The position numbers were made by a program, and so were the translations under genes. From Methanomassiliicoccales archaeon (GTDB lineage: Archaea; Thermoplasmatota; Thermoplasmata; RBG-16-68-12; SOIM01), in assembly GCA_004377185.1 (NCBI GenBank), contig SOIM01000024.1, forward strand, positions 1 to 64,000: a stretch of 64,000 nucleotides of DNA, written 5' to 3'. Of the stretch, positions 9,102 to 16,309 are shown in pieces; positions within the stretch are counted from its first letter, which is position 1, and the number at the start of each line of letters is the position of its first letter. Below the pieces are notes generated by a model. That model did not search any database. It saw only the letters and a list, made by a program, of their open reading frames with translations, and was not told the DNA's origin.

Positions 9102-9548
9102 ATGGAGGTTGAGGTGGGTATTGCGTTGTACTCTGTGATGATAACAGTGATGACTTTTCTGGGTGGCTTTGTGATGGTTGTTGGTGGCCGTTTGCTGGGT
9201 GAGATTGCAGTTACTGAGGGATGGATGGAGGCTGTGAAGGGCGCAAAGGGTGAAAGAGAGAAAGAGAGGGAGGTAAGGCGGTCTAGAAAGGCGAAGGGAT
9301 GGAAGTATATTTGGGTGGTGTTGGTGACTGACTTAAGTATTATTGTGTTTTCACTGTGTCTTCTACTGGTGTTGCTGATGGGTATTGGGGGAGATGGCTG
9401 GGAGGTTGCGTTAGCAGGCGGTTTTGGGCTGTTTGTTGGGAATGTTGTAGGTATGGTGGTTGCTATTGGCAACATGATGTATTTGTCTGGTGAGTTTCTT
9501 ATTCTGAATAGTAGGTACAGAGGGGCTGTTGATATGAGGCGGAGGTGA
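9102..9548 (+). CDS. Hypothetical three-helix membrane protein
   Basis: This protein has 148 residues from ATG 9102, which follows GGAGGTCGGTAGG. One hydrophobic helix lies near residues 5-28. A strongly charged, Lys/Glu/Arg-rich segment spans about 45-70 (KGEREKEREVRRSRKAKG). Two further membrane helices lie near 73-95 and 98-125. The charged loop between helices suggests a cytoplasmic coiled region. No enzyme motif is seen and the family is not recognised. It is an accessory gene between the left border and the transposase. Small membrane proteins of this kind occur as effectors in defence loci, but nothing here shows such a function. Confidence 0.6.
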   Translation: MEVEVGIALYSVMITVMTFLGGFVMVVGGRLLGEIAVTEGWMEAVKGAKGEREKEREVRRSRKAKGWKYIWVVLVTDLSIIVFSLCLLLVLLMGIGGDGWEVALAGGFGLFVGNVVGMVVAIGNMMYLSGEFLILNSRYRGAVDMRRR

Positions 9549-9604
9549 GAGCGTATTTGGAAAGAAGTCATAGATAAAGTTAACTTACTGGAGGATCTGT
9601 CCCG

Positions 9605-10885
9605 TTAAGTAGGATTTAGATTCAACATCTTTTGATTTTCCTCCTTTGTCTGACATAGGCTCTGCCAGATAGTCGTCCAGTTTATGAGGTCTCCCCATCC
9701 GTTTTCGAATGGGAGTTGGACTTGTGCTTCCTCTGCTGGAGTGTTGCCGTCCAGACTCTCATGTGGTCTCAGGAAGTTATAGTGTATGCCAAAACCTCTC
9801 GGAATTGCGGTTTCTGGCGACACCAATCCCCTCATCGGTTTGAGTCTGTCTCCGAGTGTTCCATGCCACCTCTCGATTAGCTGGTTGTGAATCCTAATGT
9901 GCGTTCTTGGTATCGCTTCCGTTGGTATATGCTCGACCCTTCGGTGCTTGTAGCGACTGTAGAATACCTTGTTTATTCCCTTTCTGTATGCTTCCAGACC
10001 GTCAGTGACAATAGCGGTTGGACGTGGGGTATTACGAGCGCAATCCTTCATGAAGGTCTTTGCATCCTCAAGGGTTCGAGTTCGGGAGATGTGAGAGCCA
10101 ACGAGGAATCGGGTTTCTTTGTCAATCGCATCCCAGTGCCAATGTTGTTGCCCCTTCCGTCTCTTTCCGCTCCTTCGTTGCTTATCTGTCAAGGGAATCC
10201 GGGGTCTGAAATTGACAGCCTTTTCATCTGCGTGCCAAACTCCGCTTAGTTGAGGTTCAAACTGTGAGAGATAGTTGTCCACTTGGGGAACATACTTCTC
10301 GATCCATTCAAGGATTTTCCTCCAGTGAACTTCCACACCAAAGAATTTCTTGAGATTCTTGCTAATCTTTCTGATGGAATGACCGTCAAAATACATCTCC
10401 AAGGCAAAGGCAACAGCTTCCTTCGGTTTTCTCATCCGAGGGAACTTCCCATTGTCGTGGAATCGGTGCTTACAGTCGTTGCACTTGTAGAGTTGCTTCC
10501 CGTTGTTCTTCCCAGCCTTGACAACCCTATTCGATCCGCACCACTTACACTTCCCTCTCCTATCAAAAGGCTTTTTAGCGGTCTTGTCTATACACTTCAG
10601 GGGTCGGATGCTCATATCATTCGGCTTCCCAGTCCAGCGGGTGTGCAAGCACTCGTTGGACTCTAAATCCAGATAGGCGCAGAGGTATATCTGGATATGT
10701 CTGGGAGGTCGGTGAAAATGGGAGTCTGGCTTGAAAAAATGCCTTCTATTCGCTCTCAGACGCTTTGTAGTGGATTTTAGAATACTTTCACTTTTGATAA
10801 CGAGATATTGGCTTGGAGAGAACCAGTCATAGAATGCACTCTGGATAGTTCTGGAACTCTTCTCTGGCTCTTCGTTAGAGTGCAA
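9605..10885 (-). CDS. IS transposase, zinc finger plus DDE domain (IS6/IS240- or IS1-like)
   Basis: This protein catalyses cut or copy of its insertion sequence. It has 426 residues, with a zinc finger at C113, C116, C135 and C138 (CKWCGSN, CNDCKH). A DDE catalytic domain follows: D220 in HADEK, D295 in VTDGLEAY, and E338 in ERWHGTLGDRLK. The end NFLRPHESLDGNTPAEEA is typical of IS240-like enzymes. The first 90 residues lie outside the usual domain, and translation could instead begin at Met91. The IS 3' end is recognisable as GGATCTGTCCCGTTAAG from 9593, similar to the island borders. The opposite end is not clear, so this copy may be unable to move by itself. The frame is intact. Confidence 0.88.
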   Translation of the reverse strand: MHSNEEPEKSSRTIQSAFYDWFSPSQYLVIKSESILKSTTKRLRANRRHFFKPDSHFHRPPRHIQIYLCAYLDLESNECLHTRWTGKPNDMSIRPLKCIDKTAKKPFDRRGKCKWCGSNRVVKAGKNNGKQLYKCNDCKHRFHDNGKFPRMRKPKEAVAFALEMYFDGHSIRKISKNLKKFFGVEVHWRKILEWIEKYVPQVDNYLSQFEPQLSGVWHADEKAVNFRPRIPLTDKQRRSGKRRKGQQHWHWDAIDKETRFLVGSHISRTRTLEDAKTFMKDCARNTPRPTAIVTDGLEAYRKGINKVFYSRYKHRRVEHIPTEAIPRTHIRIHNQLIERWHGTLGDRLKPMRGLVSPETAIPRGFGIHYNFLRPHESLDGNTPAEEAQVQLPFENGWGDLINWTTIWQSLCQTKEENQKMLNLNPT

Positions 10886-11030
10886 CGCTTTGCTCTCCCG
10901 TCTTCCGTCATTCCCATCCCTTCGATTTTCCTCTGCAGACCCTCAGGAAGTATTAGCTCTTCATGCTATGCATGAGTAAACATGAGTAACTATTATTAGG
11001 GAGAACTCTTATTAACCAATAGGAATTATC

Positions 11031-11249
11031 ATGGATTCTCAATCATTACCAAAAGTAGGAGAAGAAGTAGTGCCTCAAAGAAAACCATTGAATCAGCACA
11101 AGCGACCAATGACAGTAAGTCTCAAGCCTGAAAATAGAGAGTGGATACGGGAGCATTATGAGGAACTTGGTTATCGGAGTGAATCTCACGCTGTAGATGT
11201 AGCTATCGACCTTCTTCGGAAAGAGAAATCAAGAAAGGGGGAGAAATGA
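11031..11249 (+). CDS. Small RHH-like protein leading the restriction-modification operon
   Basis: This is a 72-residue basic protein. Residues of about 27-66 (MTVSLKPENREWIREHYEEL then SESHAVDVAIDLLRKEK) fit a ribbon-helix-helix fold, a strand followed by two helices. The N-terminal 25 residues look disordered. Its stop overlaps the methyltransferase start by four bases (ATGA), so the two are co-translated. In type II systems a small DNA-binding controller protein often precedes or follows the enzymes to delay endonuclease expression. This position suggests that job, but with an RHH rather than the common helix-turn-helix fold. A short leader with TTATTAACC before 11031 may hold the promoter. 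Confidence 0.7.
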   Translation: MDSQSLPKVGEEVVPQRKPLNQHKRPMTVSLKPENREWIREHYEELGYRSESHAVDVAIDLLRKEKSRKGEK

Positions 11250-12181
11250 AACACTCTCAATCCGATTCCAATGGAAATGGAGGGGGCGGTGTAGTTGTTT
11301 ATAAGAGTTTCGGCGACGAAATTCTGCCTGGCGACTGCCAAAAAGTTCTCAAGAGATTCTCCAACGATACATTTGACCTAATCATAACTTCTCCGCCGTA
11401 TGCAGATCGCAGAAAGAAGACCTATGGAGGAATGCATCCGGATAAGTATGTTGAGTGGTTCATGCCCAGAGCAAAAGAGTTCCAGAGGGTTCTGAAGCCC
11501 ACAGGAACTTTCATCTTGAACGTCAAGGAGATAGCTGTGAAAGGTGAGCGTCATACGTATGTTATTGACTTGATAAAAGAGATGAGAGAACAAGAATGGC
11601 TGTGGACGGAAGAATATATCTGGCACAAGAAGAACTGCTATCCTGGCAAATGGCCCAACAGATTCAGGGATGCGTGGGAGAGATGTCTTCAATTCAACAA
11701 ACAAAAGAAGTTCGCCATGTATCAAGAAGCGGTAATGGAGCAAGTCGGCGATTGGGCACAGACCCGATTGAGCAACCTCAGTGAGACTGACAAGATAAGA
11801 GACGAGTCTGACGTAGGCAGTGGGTTTGGAAAAAGGGTTGCGAATTGGTTAGGAAGAGAAATGGTATATCCTACGAATGTTCTTCATCTATCAACGGAAT
11901 GTGGGAATGTGGGTCACAGCGCAGCATTCCCATTATCACTTCCTGATTGGTTCATTCGTTTATTCACAAAGGAAGGGGACCTTGTCTTGGATCCGTTCTC
12001 TGGTTCCGGCACTGTTGGCGTGGCTGCGAAAAGACTTAATAGAAACTTCGTGTTGATAGACATTGAGCCACAATACGAAGAAATAGCGAGGGAGCGGGTA
12101 GGGAATGAAGCCAGAACAGAAAGAAGAAATCAGAAAGGAGTTACTGGCCATAGCCAAGAAGAGATTCGAAGCCTTGGGTAA
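11246..12181 (+). CDS. DNA N4-cytosine/N6-adenine methyltransferase of a type II R-M system
   Basis: This protein has 311 residues. The catalytic motif IV, TSPPY, is at 48-52 and the S-adenosylmethionine motif I, DPFSGSGTVGVAAKR, begins at 249. Catalytic motif first and SAM motif last is the beta-class order. SPPY is commonest in N4-cytosine enzymes, although N6-adenine enzymes in this class can use it. The central segment (about 90-230) would hold the target recognition elements, and the recognised site cannot be read from sequence. The gene overlaps the RHH gene by four bases. Its 3' end overlaps the endonuclease gene by 77 bases in another frame, which indicates tight coupling. It protects host DNA from the endonuclease at 12105-12803. 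Confidence 0.9.
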   Translation: MKHSQSDSNGNGGGGVVVYKSFGDEILPGDCQKVLKRFSNDTFDLIITSPPYADRRKKTYGGMHPDKYVEWFMPRAKEFQRVLKPTGTFILNVKEIAVKGERHTYVIDLIKEMREQEWLWTEEYIWHKKNCYPGKWPNRFRDAWERCLQFNKQKKFAMYQEAVMEQVGDWAQTRLSNLSETDKIRDESDVGSGFGKRVANWLGREMVYPTNVLHLSTECGNVGHSAAFPLSLPDWFIRLFTKEGDLVLDPFSGSGTVGVAAKRLNRNFVLIDIEPQYEEIARERVGNEARTERRNQKGVTGHSQEEIRSLG

Positions 12182-12803
12182 AATCAAATTGGAGAATCTT
12201 GACCTTAACCCCTTTCTCTTGAGACTTTTGGGCTTGAACACTCCGAGGGAAATCGCAGAGTTCATGGTCTCTCAGAGAACGGAGAGAGGGGTCGTAACGA
12301 GTTACGGCATAAGAATCCAGACAATCGCAAAGGTGTTTGCGACGGGCACGGGTGCTGAGGGTGCGGATATTATGAAAGAGAAGAACGGGAAAAGACACTA
12401 TATCCAAATGAAGGCTGGTCCGAACACCCCCAACAAAGACCTGGTCGCTATGATCAACAGACTCTTGCGGGGTGCGGTTCGGAGAAACAGAGGGTCTGTT
12501 CCTCTTCTGGGCATGACATACGGTAAACGGAAGCGAGTGAGTAGCATAATACAGCGCTATTCTGAAGTTGATTGGTTGATAGGACGGGAGTTCTGGACTT
12601 TCATCTCAGATGATGATGAGTTTGCCAAGGAGCTATTCAAATTGATCGTCGATGTTGCGGACGACGTTGCGGATGCTCACAAAGAGAAAACCTACTCTCA
12701 GAGATTCCAGGAGAAAGTCGATGAGGTTGCCGAAGAAATCAAGAAAAAATATGGAGATGGTGGAGAAGAAATGTGGCAAAAACTCTTCGAAGATAATGTC
12801 TGA
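12105..12803 (+). CDS. Putative type II restriction endonuclease
   Basis: This protein has 232 residues. Position directly after and overlapping the methyltransferase is the main evidence. The segment GADIMKEKNGKRHYIQMKAGP (about residues 84-104) fits a PD-(D/E)xK-type core, with an Asp followed by QxK on the next strand. PNTPNKD follows and would line the active site. The N-terminal half (LNPFLLRLLGLNTPREIAEF) is helical. It recalls the TdeIII/MjaII group of endonucleases from memory, but this is not tested. The last 40 residues are charged and helical. It would cut unmethylated DNA. Its stop lies 11 bases from the stop of the convergent regulator at 12815. Confidence 0.75.
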   Translation: MKPEQKEEIRKELLAIAKKRFEALGKIKLENLDLNPFLLRLLGLNTPREIAEFMVSQRTERGVVTSYGIRIQTIAKVFATGTGAEGADIMKEKNGKRHYIQMKAGPNTPNKDLVAMINRLLRGAVRRNRGSVPLLGMTYGKRKRVSSIIQRYSEVDWLIGREFWTFISDDDEFAKELFKLIVDVADDVADAHKEKTYSQRFQEKVDEVAEEIKKKYGDGGEEMWQKLFEDNV

Positions 12804-12814
12804 TTTGTTGATAC

Positions 12815-13144
12815 TTAAGCTTTTGCAAGACGCTCTGCAAGACTACGAACGGTATCGAGATATATCTGTGCTACTTTCTTGTTTACAGAGTATACCTTCC
12901 CAAAAGAGTTTTGCTGAACCCAGTCATCTTTCAATTGAAGCGATTTTGCCCGTCGGAGCATATTAATATGATGCACCACTCTCTCTGGCGAAATTCCTAG
13001 TTCTTCAGATAGTTCCCTGACAGCCCAGGGTCGCTCTTTCAACTTTTCGAGGATGGCTATTCGCTCCTCATTTTCAATGACCTCGACATCATCCTTCCAG
13101 TTTGAAGGAAGATCTATCATATCCAAAGAAGTTTTTTCATCCAC
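12815..13144 (-). CDS. Winged-helix (ArsR-like) transcription regulator
   Basis: This protein has 109 residues. A winged-helix domain lies near residues 28-85: RIAILEKLKERPWAVRELSEEL is the first helix pair, GISPERVVHHINMLRRAK the recognition helix, and KVYSVNKK the wing. The C-terminal helix (IYLDTVRSLAERL) could make the dimer. No metal-binding cysteines are seen, so it is not a metal sensor of the classic ArsR kind. It is transcribed towards the endonuclease gene. A 9-bp inverted repeat 17 bases before its start (13161-13184) is a likely operator. It may control the restriction-modification operon, itself, or the divergent gene at 13312. Confidence 0.82.
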   Translation of the reverse strand: MDEKTSLDMIDLPSNWKDDVEVIENEERIAILEKLKERPWAVRELSEELGISPERVVHHINMLRRAKSLQLKDDWVQQNSFGKVYSVNKKVAQIYLDTVRSLAERLAKA

Positions 13145-13160
13145 CTTTAACCCTCATCCC

Positions 13161-13184
13161 GCAATTATCACGTATGATAATTGC
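13161..13184. promoter_or_regulatory. Palindromic operator between regulator and divergent gene
   Basis: The arms GCAATTATC and GATAATTGC are perfect complements separated by ACGTAT. The site lies 17 bases upstream of the winged-helix gene and about 125 bases upstream of the divergent gene, in a spacer with several TATA-like boxes. Autoregulation by the winged-helix protein is the simplest reading. Confidence 0.6.
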
Positions 13185-13311
13185 TTTCACTCCTCACACC
13201 GTCGGGGTCTGTATCAATATGACCCTATATAATATTGTTCCTACGTCTATATCAAAGTTGTGGGAAATCTGACATAAGACTTATAAGCCCCACAGCCATA
13301 CGTCGAGAGGC

Positions 13312-13710
13312 ATGATTATCACAGACATTTTCAAATGGGTCCTTGACAAGAGAAACATAAGTTGTGACTTGTTTACACTCGCCTCCTTTCCTTATTTGCA
13401 AACAAAAGATGGAAGGATCAGATTTCTCCGAGGGTTCAATGGAAGATATATGGCGATTCTCCATGAGATGGGAACATATTTTGAGGAACATATGATTAAA
13501 GGTTCTATCTTATACCTCGAACTTCAATTGGAAAATGACGAATTGGAGATTATTGGGAGAATCGACTGCCCAGAACTCGATTGCCACCCTCAATGCGAGC
13601 ATAAGAAGCCTCTGACTGTTGGCAGGTTCTTTGATTTGGAAAAACACATCGCCAAATCCATTTATGAAAGCTTGAAAGATGCCCTTCACTTTGCGAAGCG
13701 TCTAAGGTGA
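13312..13710 (+). CDS. Hypothetical protein with CPELDCHPQCEH motif
   Basis: This protein has 132 residues and I do not recognise its family. CTTATAAG at about 13279-13286 lies 26-30 bases before ATG 13312, which fits a leaderless mRNA. The segment CPELDCHPQCEH near residues 85-96 clusters three Cys and two His and could bind a metal ion, although no second half of a zinc finger is seen. The N-terminal half mixes strands and helices (FPYLQTKDGRIRFLRGFNGRYMAIL, given here in part as motif FNGRYMAIL). The C-terminus is helical and basic. It lies inside the island, divergent from the winged-helix regulator, which may control it. Confidence 0.6.
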   Translation: MIITDIFKWVLDKRNISCDLFTLASFPYLQTKDGRIRFLRGFNGRYMAILHEMGTYFEEHMIKGSILYLELQLENDELEIIGRIDCPELDCHPQCEHKKPLTVGRFFDLEKHIAKSIYESLKDALHFAKRLR

Positions 13711-13738
13711 TTTCTAAGCACAACAATTTGAGAAATGC

Positions 13739-13822
13739 TTATAATCGAAGAGGACATATTGAATCGACTGCCCACCAATCACCCTCGCTTTGCCATCAAC
13801 ATCGTGAGGGCGGTGGGCGGTC
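13739..13822 (+). ncRNA. Candidate small structured RNA with its own TATA box
   Basis: TTATAAT at 13739-13745 predicts transcription start near 13766-13768. Exactly there begins GACTGCCCACC (13766-13776), which pairs with GGTGGGCGGTC (13812-13822) through 11 positions including one wobble. An inner stem CCCTC (13782-13786) pairs with GAGGG (13806-13810), leaving a 19-base loop. No protein frame fits here. The family is not recognised, and no clear C/D or H/ACA boxes are seen. A protein-binding inverted repeat is the main alternative. Confidence 0.35.
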
Positions 13823-13892
13823 AAACCACCTAGTTCTTGTCCAGCCAGGTTATGAGAGACATTCTTAAATATGGCGTAAATCAATGAGAACA

Positions 13893-14564
13893 ATGAGAAC
13901 ACCGAGAACCCAACATATAAATATGGATGTTGAATTGAAGAATTGGTCGGCTTCAAGGCGAGGGGAGAAGATGCTACAGAAGGAAAACCTGTATCTGAGA
14001 GAGGATATAGATGACATAATGTATCTAGATACACCAGAGCGTGCCAAACTTCTTGTCGCATTGTTACGCTTGAGGATCGGGGTGGAGACGCTGGGCGAGT
14101 ATCGGAAGAGAGAGACGAGCTTCAAAGACATCCCAGCTCCGGCCCGGGAAACCATAATGAAAGGGATAACGGGAGGCCTGCAAGTAATAACGGATCTCCG
14201 AAAGAAGATAGAAAAACATCTCTCAGGAAAGCAAAACCCGTATGAGACTGTTTTCCTCAGAAGTACCTTGATTGCATTCAACTTCGACTGGGCTAGAAAG
14301 GCGCACGATGTTCTCTTCAAGCCCGTTCATACGGACCGCGATGTAGCGTGTCTGAGATTGGCAGACAGGCACTTGAAATCGTTGAGAGCTTCGCTGATAG
14401 AACTCAAGAAAGGAAGGAAGATTGATGAAGAAGAGTACACGTTTGACAGAATCTCTTCTGGAACGAATGTTTTTCTAAGAAATGTCTACGAGAATTGGCT
14501 TGAAGAAGTGAATCTAATTGAAGAAGAAGCAGAAACAGGTGGCGAATGGCTCAGAGTCCATTGA
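13893..14564 (+). CDS. Hypothetical helical protein coupled to HExxH protein
   Basis: This protein has about 223 residues from ATG 13893. TTAAATAT at 13865-13872 lies about 25 bases upstream of that codon and suits a leaderless transcript; ATG 13884 or 13923 are alternatives. The family is not recognised. The protein is largely alpha-helical and charged, without membrane segments, cysteines of note or a nucleotide-binding motif. A central helix pair (ARETIMKGITGGLQVITDL) and the acidic C-terminus (EEVNLIEEEAE) are visible. The gene overlaps the next by 47 bases in a different frame, so the two products are probably made together and may form a complex. The start region carries the direct repeat AATGAGAAC. 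It lies in the island, and its function is unknown. Confidence 0.7.
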   Translation: MRTPRTQHINMDVELKNWSASRRGEKMLQKENLYLREDIDDIMYLDTPERAKLLVALLRLRIGVETLGEYRKRETSFKDIPAPARETIMKGITGGLQVITDLRKKIEKHLSGKQNPYETVFLRSTLIAFNFDWARKAHDVLFKPVHTDRDVACLRLADRHLKSLRASLIELKKGRKIDEEEYTFDRISSGTNVFLRNVYENWLEEVNLIEEEAETGGEWLRVH

Positions 14565-15699
14565 GAGTCTGGAGCGACAGTCTCGAATTCTATCCGGTAG
14601 ACTGGCAAGTGTTGAGGAATGCTGTCATACTCTGAAGGAGTCAATCTGTTGTACAAGATGTGGTTCGGCCCTTGATGCCGTTTTGAGTGAGTGTTCCAAG
14701 GTTACTAGTTTTTTGGAGGCCCAGAAAGAAATCATCGAGCTATTGCTTTTGAAGGAGAGCCAGGTCTACACATACAATGACCTACTTCCTCTTCTATCTG
14801 GCGAGAGAACCCTCAGGTCAACACAGAGAGTTGTCGCCGAAATCTATCAGCATATTTACTGCCCTAGAAACTTGGGCAAGCAAGCTCATGTCCTGCAAAA
14901 AGTCCTTGATGAGGCAGCAAAAACTCTGAACAACCTTGAAAGATATCAAAGGAACTTCACAAGAAGCGTGGTCCCTATTACCCTGGTCTCAGGAGCTGTC
15001 CCTCACCAGATTCCAAACATGCTCGATATCGTGGTCGTTGGAATCCCAGTTTCTGACTTGGGCTATGTGTTATCATGGCCGTGTCTTGGTCACGAGATGG
15101 TTCATGGCTTCTACAGACACAGACGCAAGAAAAGGAATGAGTTCAAGGCCGATTATTGGGCAACAGTGGTTTTCGGCCCTTCCTATCTTCTCAGCTTCTA
15201 CTACATGTATGGAGGTCTTCCAGGCCACGCCAAGAGGGAGTTCGTCCCAAAGGGAGCAGACACACACCCATATCCAGAGAATAGACTGACCTTTTGCATC
15301 GACGTTCTCCGAGATTTCATGGGCTACAAGAGAGAAATCACTGAAAAGCTTAGAAAGGCGATTCGTCCTCTTTTCTATTATGATCCCGAGAACGGTGGAA
15401 CATCTGGTAAGGAAGTAGACAAGGACGAGAAGTCTCTAATATCGGAAATACTCGGGTCATACAAATCTATAGGTGAGGAAAGACTCAGGCTTGTAGAACG
15501 ACACAGTTTTTGCAGTGACAGATTCAGCTCAAGAAAGGTACAACGGGCGATCTACTCCCAAAAGGATGCAAAGAAATGCACACCGATTGAGATTCTCAAT
15601 TCCTTCGTATGGGAATCTCTCATTCGTCGCAGAATTGACCCTTTTGACAACAAAGCCAATCGAATGGCGAGTAAAAGCATTGCATGGAGCCGTCTTTAG
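14518..15699 (+). CDS. Putative HExxH metalloprotease of unknown family
   Basis: This protein has up to 393 residues from TTG 14518; the start is uncertain because it overlaps the previous gene. HEMVH at 192-196, followed by NEFKADYW with Glu at 208, matches the gluzincin arrangement, in which two His and a downstream Glu hold zinc and the first Glu activates water. ATVVFGPSYLL after it is the hydrophobic helix common in such proteins. An N-terminal coiled region carries five Cys between about residues 35 and 60 (CCHTL, CCTRCG), possibly structural or metal binding. No signal peptide or membrane anchor is evident, so it should act in the cytoplasm. It is the last gene before the right island border. 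A role in defence or control is only suggested by context. Confidence 0.72.
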   Translation: MKKKQKQVANGSESIESLERQSRILSGRLASVEECCHTLKESICCTRCGSALDAVLSECSKVTSFLEAQKEIIELLLLKESQVYTYNDLLPLLSGERTLRSTQRVVAEIYQHIYCPRNLGKQAHVLQKVLDEAAKTLNNLERYQRNFTRSVVPITLVSGAVPHQIPNMLDIVVVGIPVSDLGYVLSWPCLGHEMVHGFYRHRRKKRNEFKADYWATVVFGPSYLLSFYYMYGGLPGHAKREFVPKGADTHPYPENRLTFCIDVLRDFMGYKREITEKLRKAIRPLFYYDPENGGTSGKEVDKDEKSLISEILGSYKSIGEERLRLVERHSFCSDRFSSRKVQRAIYSQKDAKKCTPIEILNSFVWESLIRRRIDPFDNKANRMASKSIAWSRL

Positions 15700-15924
15700 G
15701 CGGATGTTCACGAGCCCGTTAAAGGATGCTAGAGCTCCAATTCCAACTCCAGCTTCTTGTCCCTGATCCTCTCAGAAACATTGAGAAGAAAGGTCGGAGA
15801 CGCCGATTTCCATAGCCATCCTAACTAACCCAACAGAATCCCTCGGATTCATTGGAAATCGAAAGATGTCAGATTTTCGTCAGACCAGAATCGAAAGAAC
15901 TATCTCACTTAACGGCACGGAACC
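15700..15924 (+). other. Right border of island with transposase 3' remnant
   Basis: After the HExxH gene there is no intact gene. From about 15882 the plus strand encodes DQNRKNYLT and a stop at 15910-15912, a shortened form of the transposase C-terminus. The terminal repeat follows and ends at GGCACGGAACC, 15924. This copy is inverted relative to the left remnant. Confidence 0.6.
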
Positions 15925-15933
15925 TGACGTCGC

Positions 15934-16020
15934 GGTTCCTTCCCGTTATCTAGGACAGTACTTCGGATTGCTGTGGGAAAATATGACGGAAGAGAGGGAC
16001 TGCGACATTTGCACAGAACC
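15934..16020 (+). mobile_element. 87-bp internally deleted IS derivative (MITE-like)
   Basis: The segment starts GGTTCCTTCCCGTTATC and ends GCACAGAACC, both like the ends of the IS that borders the island. Its interior (AGTACTTC, CTGTGGGAAAAT, ATGACGGAAGA) resembles the region upstream of the intact transposase start, read on the minus strand near 10960-10890. It is flanked by TGACGTCGC (15925-15933) and TGACGTCTC (16021-16029), which differ at one position. It therefore looks like a deleted copy placed directly beside the island at the same target. Confidence 0.5.
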
Positions 16021-16029
16021 TGACGTCTC

Positions 16030-16309
16030 CGTTAGGGGGTGCGATCTTGGCGGCCGGAGCTGGCGTTCCTAGCACAACACCATCAATCCATCGGGTACAT
16101 GGTGCTCCTACGCTAGAAGTAATCAAAACATATATGTGATGTCTGATGAACTACAAGATGTAGAACTTATATAGAACGAATTACAATCATTCCAAGGTAG
16201 TAATACATCAAAGGATAGGAGTGGAAACACATAACAGGCGCAGAAACAAGAGAACCAATGATGCCCCCGAAACGGATTGCTCCAAAGAATATCGAGAGGA
16301 GGGAAATCT
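16030..16309. other. Intergenic stretch right of the island
   Basis: No gene is supported here. Short repeats and AT-rich runs (ACATATATGTG near 16130, ACTTATATAG near 16167) could provide promoter elements for the acylphosphatase-like gene. The stretch has no further recognisable IS end. Confidence 0.35.

Larger units (their letters stand above)
8435..15924. mobile_element. Composite-transposon-like accessory island bounded by inverted IS ends and a 9-bp direct repeat
   Basis: The left border reads GGTTCCGTGCCGTTAAG from 8435, continuing as GTGAGAT. The right border, read on the minus strand from 15924, begins with the same 23 bases. Both ends are the 3' end of an IS transposase gene, on the minus strand at the left and the plus strand at the right, so they are inverted. 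The bases just outside are TGACGTCGC at 8426-8434 and again at 15925-15933, a candidate 9-bp target duplication. Between the borders lie an intact related transposase, a restriction-modification operon, regulators and several genes without an evident housekeeping role. The six bases GACGTC also flank a third IS-like end at 16011-16020. They could therefore reflect repeated insertion at one site or be part of the IS end. Movement as one unit is an inference. Confidence 0.6.

Noticed and set aside
13780-13822. tRNA or box C/D RNA at the hairpin
   Set aside because: No cloverleaf, anticodon loop or C and D boxes could be drawn. Only a stem-loop with internal bulge fits.
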